Source: Gigantopelta aegis
Taxonomy: Eukaryota > Mollusca > Gastropoda > Neomphalida > Peltospiridae
Reading direction: 5' to 3'
Assembly: GCF_016097555.1 (NCBI RefSeq)
Contig: NC_054712.1
Span: 42,194,999-42,258,998 of the forward strand
Length of the DNA stretch: 64,000 nt
This document shows positions 11,589 through 23,270 of the stretch, one piece after another. The notes under the pieces are model-generated. The model had not been told where the DNA came from and made no database searches. It worked only from the letters and a program-made list of their open reading frames with translations. Numbering within the stretch: position 1 is the first letter of the stretch; the number at the start of each line of letters is the position of its first letter. Position numbers and translations under genes: made by a program.

Positions 11589-11830
11589 TTATTTTCAATA
11601 TCACTTGTTTATTTTTGTGATGGTGACAAACTCTTGCACATTGACAGCAAAACTGCTGAAGAAAATGTTGTCAGGGGGAATTTGACACGGATGTTTGTGT
11701 GATGGCACTTAGTGTACCCTGATTAACACTGACAATTAACCCCTACTCTGGACAGACTGTCCAAATATCTGGGCCGAGTGCTGAAACATTGGCCATTTTC
11801 TTCAAGAGATTCACATCTATCTGACTGGCT

Positions 11831-11965
11831 TGCTACTAAAGAAAAACATGTAGTGGGTTTTCTCTCTAAGACCATATGTTAAAATTACTGAATATTTGAC
11901 ATCCAATGGCTGATGATTATTAAATCAATATGCTCAAGTTGTGTTGTTAAAACAAGAATTTTAAA
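11831..11965 (+). mobile_element. SINE 3' fragment, type B
   Basis: TGCTACTAAAG..GTAGTGGGTTTTCTCTCTAA..TTTGACATCCAATGGCTGAT then the type B tail. Confidence 0.75.
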
Positions 11966-12167
11966 CTTTTTGCTTTTGTAAAACATTTCAACACATTGTT
12001 TGGTGTGGAGAATGAGAGATAAGCAAGTCTTGCTGTGAGCTTCTTTTTCACAAACAGGATAACATATACCATAGTCTTTAATATGGTAGTTCTGGAGTAC
12101 CATAGTAAATGGAACCTGGAGCAACTTGGTGAATCCACTCTTGGGGATCACAAGAGAACACAAATCT

Positions 12168-12575
12168 TCAAACCCATTATACAGTTGTCCAGCAAAAAAT
12201 TAAAACTACAAAAAATCCCCATCATTAATAAGTACCCGACATCTAGAGCTTTTGGTTGCTTTTTCATAAGACTAGTGATTGATTGTGCGTGTGTGGGGGT
12301 GGTGGGGTGTGTGCAGTTTCTTCAAAGAAAATAATTTTAAGGTGGGTTTTTGGTTTTTTTTTACTTCAAGAAGACATTAAAAAATCACTGTATCCTGATA
12401 TTTTTTCTCTTTTATTTGTTTACCATGCTATTTTACACACACACACACACATTATTTTACACAGTATTTAATCATAGGATTAGGTATCGTATTGTGATTT
12501 GTGCAACCCTCAAACCCATCATACAGTTATCCAGCAAGAAATTAAACTACAAAAAATCCCCATCATTAATAAGTA
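12168..12575. repeat. direct repeat pair, about 68 bp each, 339 bp apart
   Basis: Copies at 12168-12238 and 12507-12575 share CAAACCCAT.ATACAGTT and AAAAAATCCCCATCATTAAT. The intervening DNA carries CA microsatellites. This looks like a local duplication. Confidence 0.8.
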
Positions 12576-13002
12576 CGGGTCCGTGTACTGTGATCGATTT
12601 GTGCAACCTCGTTTCAGAATCTGTCAGCTATGAAAACTACAGGCCTAATAACGTTCTTTTCATCCAGATCACTTGTAATGCTGGTTAAATTGATAGGCCT
12701 ACGTGTGTCATTAAATTAAACAATTTATTCTCTTTTACATAATAATAGGCCTACTATGTAATATTGTGACTACACCAACTAAATCCTAAATTTACTCAAT
12801 TAACAGACGCCGAGAAACTATTGTTTCTATCTCTCTGCCCAGCACATATTGCTCCAATCATAGGACAGTATTACTATGAAATGTTTGAACAAAGACGTCT
12901 TCTACTTTCAGTTGCTTTGCTACTAGTATATAAATTATAATTAATTGTGCTAGGATATTGTAACCATTATAACATGTTTTGTTTTTCTTTTCTTGCTGTT
13001 GA

Positions 13003-13045
<43 letters not shown>
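13003..13045. repeat. (TTA)n microsatellite
   Basis: About 14 uninterrupted ATT units 300 bases upstream of the JmjC-like start codon. Confidence 0.95.
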
Positions 13046-13047
<2 letters not shown>

Positions 13048-13347
13048 TGTCAGTATAATTCATATACGGAAATAAATGATTGACTGCGACATACTATGCA
13101 CCTTTAACAAAATAATGTTTCCAGTCGGAATGTCATAATAGAGTTAAGTCCCTTTACTGTCAGTTGTCGATCAATGAGGAAGCGAAGTATGAAAACACGT
13201 TCTTGTCTGTGAAGATTAAGTTAATGCAGGCTCATCATCGGGCACGTATAAAAAGACGTTTATCTGGCAGCCCCAGTCACAGAAGTGTCCTCTACGAGAC
13301 CCATAACACAAGCTGTCAGGCCATAACTTTGTTTGAAGAGAGTCACA

Positions 13348-14000
13348 ATGTCCGAAGATGTCAAGCATCGGTTTGATGAACTTTACAAAAAGGCGATCGC
13401 GCTCGGTCTGAGCAAAGAACAAATTTCTACCTTACACGCTTTAAAGGAAATCCGCTCTTCTAAGAATATAGTATGGCCAATTATAATTTATGTGTTTCGT
13501 GTTGTAATCGTCCTGACTGTTTTACTAACACTTGTTTGGTGCCTTAACTGGCCGGTGAGGAATGAGAAAATGCTAGCAGTTTGGTTCAGCTTTCTGGGAG
13601 TTCCCGAAGATGAGATCTTTAAGGAAGAATGCATCCTGGAAAGTTCGGACACATTTGCAGACACATTCCGCCCGCCCATTGACTGCGAGTTTTGTCGCGG
13701 CATCAGCAAAGTTCCACGGGTTTCGAACATTGTTCCAGAAGAATTCGAAGAGAAGTATGCTTATGGGGGACAGCCGGTTATTATTGTTGATGGAATGAAA
13801 AACTGGACTGCTCTCAAATCATTTAGCTTCAAGTTTTTCAAAGATATTTACAAAGAGGACAGCCCTGCATTGGCGAACATTGAATCAAACTGTCAGTTCT
13901 TTCCGTACAAGACAACATTTAAGAATCTTGGTGAAGTGTTTAACATGAGTGACGACAGGGCTCATATGAAAGACGGGTCTGAACCGTGGTATATTGGATG
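13348..14000 (+). CDS. JmjC-like gene exon 1
   Basis: Holds the start, the membrane segment and the first part of the cupin domain, ending EPWYIG and two bases of a Trp codon at donor GTGAGT. A TTG 15 bases upstream also keeps the frame open, but ATG is the plausible eukaryotic start. Confidence 0.88.
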
Positions 14001-17000
14001 GTGAGTCGATTCTTTTCTTATAAGTACCATAAATAAAAATAAAAAATAATAAAAAAGCAAATAAATAAATACAGTTATACAATTTCAACAAGTTTACTCT
14101 TTATATTCACTATTCAGGGCTTTAGTTGTCACATATCATAAATACTTACTTCTGAAGCAGTAAACTAAATGTAAATTTTTGAGGAAAACTAAAGGTTAAA
14201 ACCATTTCATATTTCTTAAGTTGCACCAAATTTTTTTTCATTAACATGCATCTTCACATTTACAGTGTTCGACAGATTTTGAGAAAGTCACTATAACTGT
14301 CACAAAACCTTTGGCTAGTAATACAGTTGATAATTTCCACTAATCCACACCAAACATTCACAAGTCAGGGATCGAGGGCTAATAGATTTGTCAAATCAGG
14401 GCAGCATTTATGCAATTTTATTTGACATACAAGTCACCAGTTGTGAAGCACCAGCTGGGTGGAATGAGAAATAACCCAAAATACTAGTAGTAGTAGTACT
14501 AGCTCTTGACTGAAGTTGTGTCGACAAAAAAGAAAGAAGCTGACATTAATAGATTTTATTTCAATCTAGATAGTACATGAGCATTGCTGAATGTTAATGC
14601 AGATTGTGAGGGCTGGGTTCTGTCAAGTGGATGAACCTATCTGATGTACACCTATAATGTTACAGTATTTAATTAAGTTTTTTATATACTAAATGTTTTG
14701 ATTTGTTTTTTTTGTCTCATAGGAGTAACTGCGATTTCTCAGCAGGAAATATTCTCCGTCAGCACTACGACAGACCATACTTCCTCCCTCATGTCTCCGA
14801 ATCCAGCAAGACCGACTGGATTTTCATCGGAAGTCCTGGATACGGAGCACACATGCATGTGAGTTACATATAAAGTTAAAGTTTGTTTTGTTTAATGACA
14901 CCACTAGAGCACATTGATTTATTTTAATAATCATCAGCTATTGCCAATATTGGATGTCAAACATTTGGTAATTCTGACAGTCTTTGGAAGGAAATCCGCT
15001 ACATTTTTCATCTAGTAACAATTAATGAACTTTTTTATGCATCATTCCACAGACAGGATAGCACATACCATGGCCTTTGGTATACCAGTTGTGGTGCACT
15101 GGTTGGAATGAGAAATAGCCTAAAATTGATAGGCCCATCGGAGGGGATCATTAATCCTAGACCGATCGTACCTCAGTGGAACGTTTTACCGTTGGGCTAC
15201 ATCCTGCCCAATGAGTTAAAACTAGGTAATCAAAGTAGTTCTATATTTCATATTTGCTTTAAAAAATTATCACATTAAATTTATAGTTAGTTGGGTTTAT
15301 TTTCTTCTTGTGTTCTGAACTGTAGAGTTTCATCTGATCTATCTTTTCATATTTCGTTGGTTTTTATATTTTCTTTGGTTTTCTCTCTAATTATATTTCG
15401 TATTAATTTTACTAACAATAAATTAATCTCACTAATATAAGGAATTTAGGAACGTTACATAGTTAGGTATGTGTCGTTGTGGTTAGGCCATCGGTCTACA
15501 GGCTGGTAGGTACTGGGTTCGGATTCCAGTCGAGGCATAGGATTTTTAATCCAGATACTGACTCCAAACCCTGACTCCAAAACTAAGGCTCAGTGGGTAG
15601 GTGTAAACCACTTGCACAGACCAGTGATCCATAACTGGTTCAGCAAAGGCCATGGTTTGTGCTATCCTGCCTGTGGGAAGCGCAAATAAAGATCCCATGC
15701 TGCCTGTCATAAAAGAGTAGCCTATGTGGTGACAGCAGGTTTCCTCTAAAAAACAGTGTAAGAATGGCCATATGTTTGACGTCCAATAGCCGATGATAAG
15801 ATAAAAAATCAATGTGCTCTAGTGATGTCGTTAAATAAAACAAACTACTTTCAATTTATTAAGTGTGGTCTGAGACCTTATTATAAGTTTGTAGTTAAGA
15901 AAGATTACTTGGGTTTTGTTGGAAATTACGGAGATTGCCGAGTGTTCTACCAATCAGGATTAACAAGTAATTATAATTGACCAATGACAGATGCACAAGC
16001 TAAGGGTCGGGCCTGGTTCTGTGTGATCATGGGATTTAGAATAACTTTTGTGTTGGCTTCGAATTGTATATGTGAGAATTTGTATTCTCAGGTTTTTGTG
16101 TAATTTTGTTTTATTTCTGTGCTTGCTTCCAACAAAATGTAACTATCTGTACTACCGGGTAGACATTATCTGAGTCTTGAGTATTAGGATAAAAATATAA
16201 AAATATAAGTAGTATTAATTGGTAATTTTTAATGATGTGTCAGGGAGTTAAATAGTTGAAAGTAGGTAGAGCTAGGTATAGTCGCTTTCTGAATGAACTT
16301 ATGGTATCGATTAAAAGGGAGTGTACAGTATTATAGGTGAGGAAATTGACTAGCATTGTCACATGTTGTCAGAATAGTTATACATGTATTTATGGGTTAT
16401 TAAAAGAATTACGTAGTATTTATTTGACAGAATGATGTATATTTATGGTAATTATAAATTATATTTATGTTATTAAATGATTTCATTTATATGTTACACA
16501 TGTTACTGTAATTGGGAGATAAATAAAGGGATTGTTAAGGCTTATTCTTTTTTTCTTGGTTTGTTTAGTTCCATTGTGAGTCTTTATCAAATTAAGCCAT
16601 AAATTATGGTGATAATGGAGTCTACGGCCGAAAGAAGTAGTTGAATTCGGGTCAACTCTAAGCATAATTTTTGTAGTGGAGTATGCTTGCCTGCAGAAAT
16701 AACTTCTAACTTGGTTACATGTAGTCACAGCTAGGGTTATAGTTGAACCTGACATAGGGACTTTCAGTACACTTGATTTAGGCTGTACTGCTAAATTCAC
16801 TACACTCTTATTTTATTTAAACTTTTAATTTTGTTTTTAACAACTGTAGAATGTTTTGTTCAAAGTACATTATATTAGCATTCTCTGAATGTGTTTGCTT
16901 TTTTTTTTTTTGCTTTTTGTTTAATCCAAAGAAACTAAGCATTAAATTAATCTGCTATTTTTAAATGTTACTGTTAATGATTATGCTACTTGCACTTGTA

Positions 17001-20000
17001 TAACAGATTAAAATTGAGGAAGTTTATCTCTATAGACACTTTAAATATGCTAAGCGGATTCTTGAGCTAAATCTTAAGTTGTTTCTTCCTACATAAAGAT
17101 TTGACTGGCTTGAACAAGTCAGCAAGTTTAACAGGATTTAACAAGTAATACGTACAGTGTAATACAAATACAGTGAAACCCTCTAAAACCGGATCCCTAG
17201 TAAACCAGAATTCCCTCTGAACCAGATGTTTGTCAAGATTTCTTTTTAAATATCAGTACAGAATAAAACCTGTCTCAGGGCTCGAACTTAACAATTTGTC
17301 TCCCACCACAATTTTTAAAAGAATTGCCATGGGTGAAATAGTCCACCGACGGCAATTTTTAATCTGCTGTTGGCAATTTTTTTTTTTTTAAAGTGACATT
17401 TGCAGAAAATAAATATGACTAAAAGTTTATTTTGCTGTATATGTAGACATATTTCAAATGTTAAATATTGGCAGATTATGTACACCAGGTGTATATATTT
17501 TGCCATTGTTGAGGAGTTTTACCGACAGCACAAAAATGCTCTCTACCTATACAACAATTTATATCTGCCATCGTTAAGTTCGAGCCCTGCTCTCTTAAAC
17601 TGGACTTTATTAGTCTTGGATCAGTTAGTGTTCGGGTTAGAGGTGGTTCACTCTTTGTCAATATGTACCTGTAAATTAGTATTCAAATGTTGATACTTTA
17701 ATAATAATTAATACATTGTCCTGCAGTGACTTATGGTAGTACTAAACCAAATAACTTCCAGCTGGGTCAAAGTTCGAGGTGCACCCAAGTTTTGATAGAG
17801 AAGTTAACACCACAAATCCTGTGATTGGTGATAAGTGTGAATGTGTTGGTTGTAAAAAAAACCCAGTTTCATCTGGGCAAAAAATGTATGCAATTTTATT
17901 TTATCTAGTACCACTGTGTCAAGTAGCCTTGTGCTTGAAACATGTATGGGGTACCGGTACCTGTAAAAAAAAAAGTACTCAAATTTTGTGCGGAACTACG
18001 GTAGTCATAGATGCTACCCGTTATCTCTGAAATGAGCAACTTGACCCCCAATTTTTTCTGATTCACTTTAAGTCCCACTCCCCCACCCCACCCCTGTATT
18101 TAGTGTTACATTCCACACAGCATTTTGTGTTATATTTCACACTGTAACTGTGTGTTGCTGTTTTGTTGTTGTTACATATGACACTATTAATTAAATGTTT
18201 GTGTTATATTTCACACTATAACAGTTGTGTGTTACATTTTACACTAATAATTAACAGTTTTTTATTTTGTTTCACACTGTAACTGTTTGTGTTGTATTTA
18301 GTGTTGTGTTACATTTTACACTGTAATAGTATTTCGTGTTATAGTTTACAAAATAACTGTTTTGTGTTATATTTCACACTATAACAGTATTTTGTGTTAT
18401 ATTTCACACTATAACAGTATTTTGTGTTATATTTCACACTATAACAGTATTTTGTGTTATATTTCACACTATAACAGTATTTTGTATTATATTTCACACT
18501 ATAACAGTATTTTGTGTTATATTTCATGCTATAGTGTTTTGTGTTATATTTCACACTATAACAGTGTTTTGTGTTGTATTTCACACTAACAATATTTTGT
18601 GTTATATTTCACACTATAACAGTATTTTGTGTTATATTTCACACTATAACAGTGTTTTGTGTTATGTTTCAGATAGACAATGTTGGACTGTCATCGTGGC
18701 AGGCACAGGTAACCGGGACAAAAGTATGGACGCTGGAACCTCCCCCCGAGTGTTACTTCGAGTGTAGTAAACAAATCAAGGTCACAATAAAACCAGGAGA
18801 AATATGTAAGCGTTACACACTTCATACTGCAAGTGAAATATATAGTATATAGTACCCCTGTTACTAACTTCCTACTGGAAGTGAAATATATAGTGTATAG
18901 TACCCCTGTTACACATAGTACCCCCGTTGCACACTTCCTACTGGAAGTGAAATATATAGTGTATAGTACCCCCGTTGCACACTTCCTACTGGAAGTGAAA
19001 TATATAGTGTATAGTACCCCCGTTGCACACTTCCTACTGGAAGTGAAATATATAGTGTATAGTACCCCCGTTGCACACTTCCTACTGGAAGTGAAATATA
19101 TAGTGTATAGTACCCCCGTTGCACACTTCCTACTGGAAGTGAAATATATAGTATATAGTACCCCTGTTACTAACTTCAAGGACCAAAATCATTGATTCAT
19201 TGTAAAAGAAGAAATAAAGTTTATTGTGTTTAACAGCGACAGAAATAAGCAGAATTTTTCGCTAGCACACCGCACAAGTACGTCTAGAAATCTACTTGTC
19301 CACTAATATTTTCAATTGTTCAAATATATGTTTTGTTTTATTCAAGTACAAGGACCATATTTTTGACTGCTCAAAATGAAACTGTATTGAAAATTTTCAC
19401 TTGTCCACTGGACAACCATAGAGATACATTGTGCTTGTCTGAGCAGATTTTCACTTGTCTGGACAAATGGACAAGTGCTTATTTTGAACGCTGACTTAAT
19501 GACACCACTAGAGCACATTGATTGCTTATTCATCGGCTACTGGATGTCAAACAGTTGGTAATTTTGACATGTAGTCTTAGACGAAACCTGCTACATTTTT
19601 CCATTAGTAGCAAGAGATCTTTTTATATGCACCATCCCACAGACAGGATACTACATACCACAACTATTGATATATATCAGACGTGGTGCTCTGGTTAGAA
19701 CAAGAACCGGCCTAATCGGACCACTGACGGGGACGACTGACCGAGAATCAGGCAAGCACTTTACCACTGGGCTACGTCCTGCTATTTTATATTGGAAGTT
19801 AAATATATAGTATAGTACCCTTATTACAAACTTCAGGGACCAAGATAAATGATTCATTATAAAGAAGAAATACAGTTGAAGTTTTTTCTTTTTCTTGTAA
19901 CAACCCCACTTGAGCACATTGATATATTAATCATTGGCTACTGGATGTCAAACATCTGATAATTATGATATATAGAGGAAACCTGATATTTCTTTTGACA

Positions 20001-20204
20001 TTACCTGTCCTCAAACAAGTGCACTCCCCCACCCCCACCAAAGTAAAGACAGAGAAGAGAAAAAGAAGGAAGTTACAGTCACGTGACCGGAACTAGAGGG
20101 AGGTGCATTGATGTTTAAAACCTTCCCAAAACCAACAAACTCCTCCCCCCACTCCCAAACCCCCCAAAAAACCCCAATAACCCTGAATGGAAAGATCACA
20201 ATGA

Positions 20205-20235
<31 letters not shown>

Positions 20236-22955
20236 TTGTTGTGTTATTGGAATAAAACAAAAATAGTCAATTATGAAATGGAAAAAACAATATGGATATT
20301 GATGGAATGAAATGCATTTTATATTGGGATATTTGGAGACAGATTGATGGAATTAAAAAAAAAAATCACCACGTGAATTTTGCCAGTCAGTGTCGAACAG
20401 AACTGCTAACAATATTTTTTTTACTAACAATTTTAAATCCAAAGTAAGATCCTTTTGGAACTAGAAAACGGAGTATAAAGAACAGCCTGGTTTTAATTTG
20501 ACATGTCAGTGTCAATTACGTTGTTCAGTGAAGAGTGAAATAAATCTCTGTATTTAACGGCGTTATACCACTTGTTATTAACTCAAGTGTGCTGATTGGG
20601 TATTGATCTAACTCACTTTATTACACGACTAGTCAATAAAACAGTCTTCAGTAATCATGAGAGAAAATTACCAATATAGCTGAACAAGATCTTCAAGATT
20701 GAATGTCTAACATCTCAAAATTGAATTTGTTACTTTTCAATATTGAGTTTCCTACATTGATCACTACATGTATCTAATTTGAGGTTTTTACATGTTTTAA
20801 AATACTTTTTAAAGATGTCAAATTAGAACATTTTAAAAATGGTTAGTCAAAATAGTTTTTAACATCTATTAAGACATAATTGTTTATCAAAACAATTTTG
20901 AAGATTTGAGCTTATATTTGAGTTTCAAACATTAAAGGTGCATTGTCATAGTTGCATCTGTCATATTTAGCTATTTATAAATTATATATGTAATAATTAA
21001 GTGACTACAAATTATACCATAACTATTGCATAGGGCTGATTAACTTGGGAATATCAGAATTGTAATGTGCTATCCCTAGACATAAACGGCAAATTCTAAA
21101 CAAAATCTGGGTAAAAAAAAATAGAAAGTATGTTTTATAGAATACTCTTTGTTACATATCTATCAAAACAAAAGCCAGTTCTTCACCCTCTCAAAATTGT
21201 GCAGAGAAATATATACATCACACTTTGTAAACAATATACCGGCGTCGTGGTTAGGCCATCGGTCTACAGGCTGGTAGGTACTGGGTTCAGATCCCAGTTG
21301 AGGCATGGGACTTTTAATCCAGATACAAACTCCAAACCCTGAGTGAGTGCTCTGCAAGGTTCAATGGGTAAACCACTTGCACCGACCAGTGATCCATAAC
21401 TGGTTCAACAAAGGCCATGGTTTGTGCTATCCTGCCTGTGGGAAGTGCAAATAAAAGATCCCTTGCTGCCTGTCATAAAAGAGTAGCCTATATGGCGACA
21501 GTGGGTTTCCTCTAAAAAAACAGTGTCAGAATGACCATATGTTTGACGTTCAATAGCCAATAATAAGATAAAAAAATCAATGTGCTTTAGTGGCGTCATT
21601 AAATAAAACAAACTACTTTTTTTTGTAAACAATAATAGGGTTTTATTTTTACTACTGACAGAATTTATTTAGATATAATTTTTATCAACATGTTCCTCAA
21701 GATATATTATTAATGTTTACATTTCAAAATGAAAATGAATAAATATCTGTGGACATTGTTCTATTTTGATACAGCCCCTTTACAATGTACATTCTAACCC
21801 ATATTGTGGCTTTCCATTTGTCACCTCTGATGGCATTACATTTTCTGTATAGCACTGGATATGCTACATATAGAATAATACATGAGTGACTGTTAGATAC
21901 TATTTATCTTGCAATAAATTGTTTTAAAATGTAAAATGAGCGAAAGCAAGTTTGATACATTTTAAAATGAGTTGTAAGATAAATGGTATCTAACAGATAC
22001 GATGTATTATTCTGTTTCTTACATATCCTAAAAAAATTGGGTTTTAAGCAAATTTTAACATCTTTTTTTACTAAGTTATTTGCAGCCGTTGCACTTACGT
22101 GTCATAGACACATGATTGCCAGGTTAACTATACGTCACGGTGTAATCAATTTCAATTGTGCTGGGTTTTTTCATTGGATGTATGCCATCACCTACAAGCG
22201 GCCAGCCTTATGTATTGAAATTATTAACACACGTACATGTGTAAACAAATATGTGTTATCAAAAATAACGAATGATGTTCTCACCAACGGGTGTGCAATT
22301 AAGAAATGTAGTTGTTTTGAGTGTATGTCAGTGAGGCATGTGAGAAACATTAACGGCAGGCCTCTGAACTTTAGGAGAACAATAGTTCCGTTCACGTAAG
22401 TAGTTTTGAATAACCATTTTACATTACTACATTAAAGGGTAGTGGGGGTGGGGACGTAGCCCAGTGTTAAAGTGCTTGCTTGATGCACAGTCGGTTTAGG
22501 ATCAATCCCCGTCTGTGGCCCCATTGGACTATTTCTCATTCCAGCCAGTGCTCCACGACTGGTGTAACAAAGGCTGTGGTATGTACTATCCTGTCTGTGG
22601 GATGGTGCATATAAAAGATCCCTTGCTGCTAATTGAAAAGAGTAGCCCATTAAGTGGCGACAGCAGGTTTCCTCTCTATATATCTGTGTGGTCCTTAACC
22701 ATGTCTGATGCCATATAACCATAAATAAAATATGTTGAGTGTGTCGTTAAACAAAACATTTCCTTCTTTCCTTCATACATTACATTTTGGAGAGCATTTT
22801 TGTGGATTGTCTGGATTTTACCCAAAATTTATCATGTAAAGTGATTTTTAAAAAAATATTTCATTTCAGTTGTGCTGGACACTAACAAGTGGTATCATTC
22901 GACGCTGGTTATCGGGAATGAAATGAGCATTTGTATCGGATCCGAGTTTGACTGA
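13348..22955 (+). CDS. single-pass membrane JmjC / Cupin_8-type oxygenase-like protein
   Basis: Complete four-exon gene: 13348-14000, 14723-14858, 18673-18805 and 22870-22955, all in phase, giving 335 residues. The start ATG has A at -3 and an in-frame TAA at 13324. Residues about 41-67 form one hydrophobic segment (IVWPIIIYVFRVVIV onward), so the protein is probably membrane-anchored with a short N-terminal tail. The rest is a cupin fold: VPEEFEEKYAYGGQPVIIVD (about 130-150), then WIFIGSPGYGAHMHID, with iron ligands His263-x-Asp265, and WYHSTLV giving the second His at 317. The segment GTKVW after HxD is where this superfamily usually places its 2-oxoglutarate-binding Lys. Known relatives are Fe(II)/2-oxoglutarate hydroxylases or demethylases. 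The substrate and compartment are not evident; Cys-rich CEFC and ECYFEC could suit a lumenal side. I do not recognise a named orthologue. Confidence 0.88.
14723..14858 (+). CDS. JmjC-like gene exon 2
   Basis: Acceptor TTTTTTTGTCTCATAG, donor GTGAGT. Encodes SNCDFSAGNILRQHYDRPYF to GSPGYGAHMH, ending on the His of the metal motif, in phase 0. Confidence 0.92.
14875..15211 (-). mobile_element. SINE, tail type B, full length
   Basis: Reverse-oriented. Starts with the tail AAAGTTTGTTTTGTTTAATG only about 16 bases past the donor of JmjC exon 2, and ends at the head TACCGTTGGGCTACATCCTG. Confidence 0.9.
15470..15846 (+). mobile_element. SINE, head type C with tail B
   Basis: Different tRNA-like head (GTGGTTAGGCCATCGGTCTA; B box GGGTTCGGATTCC) fused to the common body and to tail B (GATGTCGTTAAATAAAACAA). 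A second copy lies at 21240-21615. Confidence 0.9.
17171..17653. mobile_element. pogo/Tigger-like MITE, interrupted
   Basis: Left part CAGTGAAACCCTCTAAAACC, right part CTTAAACTGGACTTT..GGTTAGAGGTGGTTCACT. The two halves are split by a hAT-like MITE. Confidence 0.75.
17276..17589. mobile_element. hAT-like MITE nested in a pogo-like MITE
   Basis: Perfect 17-bp inverted termini CAGGGCTCGAACTTAAC and its complement. 314 bases, no transposase. Confidence 0.85.
18104..18672. repeat. 30-bp minisatellite ending at a splice acceptor
   Basis: Unit TTTGTGTTATATTTCACACT plus ATAACAGTAT. About ten tight copies from 18351, with decayed copies from about 18104. The last unit runs straight into GTTATGTTTCAG, the acceptor of JmjC exon 3. 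Confidence 0.95.
18673..18805 (+). CDS. JmjC-like gene exon 3
   Basis: Acceptor GTTATGTTTCAG, donor GTAAGC. Encodes IDNVGLSSWQAQVTGTKVW to KPGEI plus one base. Asp2 of the exon completes the His-x-Asp motif. Minisatellites touch both ends. Confidence 0.92.
18806..19177. repeat. 48-bp minisatellite starting at a splice donor
   Basis: Unit GTTGCACACTTCCTACTGGA plus AGTGAAATATATAGTGTATAGTACCCCC in succession; about seven copies. The first, diverged copy is the donor region of JmjC exon 3 itself. Confidence 0.95.
19215..19782 (-). mobile_element. SINE, type B, split by a hAT-like MITE
   Basis: Tail AAAGTTTATTGTGTTTAA, interruption at 19234-19493, then continuation TTAATGACACCACTAGAGCA to head CACTGGGCTACGTCCTGC. 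Confidence 0.8.
19234..19493. mobile_element. hAT-like MITE inside a SINE
   Basis: Left end CAGCGACAGAAATAAGCA, right end inverted CAGCGTTCAAAATAAGCA. Flanks contain TTTAA/CTTAA, an approximate target duplication. Confidence 0.75.
19898..19992 (-). mobile_element. SINE 3' fragment, type B
   Basis: CACTTGAGCACATTGATATA to GAGGAAACCTGATA. Lies in a second copy of the local segment that begins near 19800. Confidence 0.8.
20203..20232. repeat. poly-C tract
   Basis: About 29 consecutive C on the + strand. The flanking 20020-20200 is also C-rich. Confidence 0.95.
21240..21615 (+). mobile_element. SINE, head type C with tail B
   Basis: GTCGTGGTTAGGCCATCGGT head, GGGTTCAGATCCC B box, common body, tail GTCATTAAATAAAACAAAC. 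Highly similar to the copy at 15470. Confidence 0.92.
21873..22012. repeat. long imperfect hairpin
   Basis: Left arm 21873-21914 (GAATAATACATGAGTGACTG onward) and right arm 21972-22012 are inverted copies. The loop region holds a further ATTTTAAAAT inverted pair. Probably a foldback element. Confidence 0.8.
22447..22766 (+). mobile_element. SINE, tail type A, full length
   Basis: Head GGGGACGTAGCCCAGTGTTA, B box GGATCAATCCCCG, body, tail GTCGTTAAACAAAACATTTC ending in a CTTT-rich stretch. Ends about 100 bases before JmjC exon 4. Confidence 0.92.
22870..22955 (+). CDS. JmjC-like gene exon 4 and stop
   Basis: Acceptor ATATTTCATTTCAG. Encodes FVLDTNKWYHSTLVIGNE to GSEFD and TGA. It supplies the second metal His in WYHSTL, and is missed by simple open-frame calling because it is so short. 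Confidence 0.88.
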
Positions 22956-23270
22956 GTGTGATCTCAACTACCCAGAATTCATTGGGTCACTTCCAGTGAC
23001 TGCATCCACCACCCACCCCAGTCTACTTCTAGTGCTTACAAGTCGGGGAACATTTTGTTTTCAAAATTTTGATCAGCGACATTTTTAGTCCAATGAAATT
23101 TGATTAGCAGCTACTGTTTAATGTTTAAAAATTGTGTAGCCTTCTCTGACATTTGCATAGCAAATCGTGACGCGATAGTGAACAGAATGTTCTCTGCAAT
23201 TAATGTACCTCTCCGTTCTCAGCATATACATGTATCATATAGCCAATTGCTTTTCTCAAGAAGACTTCTA

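Larger units (their letters stand above)
6640..13347. other. intergenic region between eIF2 beta and the JmjC-like gene
   Basis: AT-rich with no confident gene. Holds a tRNA-like SINE head fragment near 6832-6862, GT microsatellites at 8777-8791 and 8877-8896, the MITE at 9029, a pogo-like MITE at 9394, the orphan open frame at 10227, SINE pieces at 11314 and 11831, a duplicated block at 12168 and 12507, and a (TTA)n tract at 13003. The JmjC promoter should lie in the last few hundred bases, but no core element stands out. Confidence 0.7.

Noticed and set aside
13164..13376. 70-residue frame overlapping the JmjC start
   Set aside because: Different frame, no splice or homology support; most likely the 5' UTR.
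18339..19195. Open frames of 70 to 162 residues
   Set aside because: Translations of the two minisatellites around JmjC exon 3.
21983..22399. 138-residue open frame
   Set aside because: It starts inside the hairpin element, is Cys/Phe/Ile-biased, lies in an intron, and resembles no family I know.
22447..22520. tRNA gene (A and B boxes present)
   Set aside because: The same head occurs in many SINE copies, joined to SINE body and tail; no cloverleaf acceptor end.
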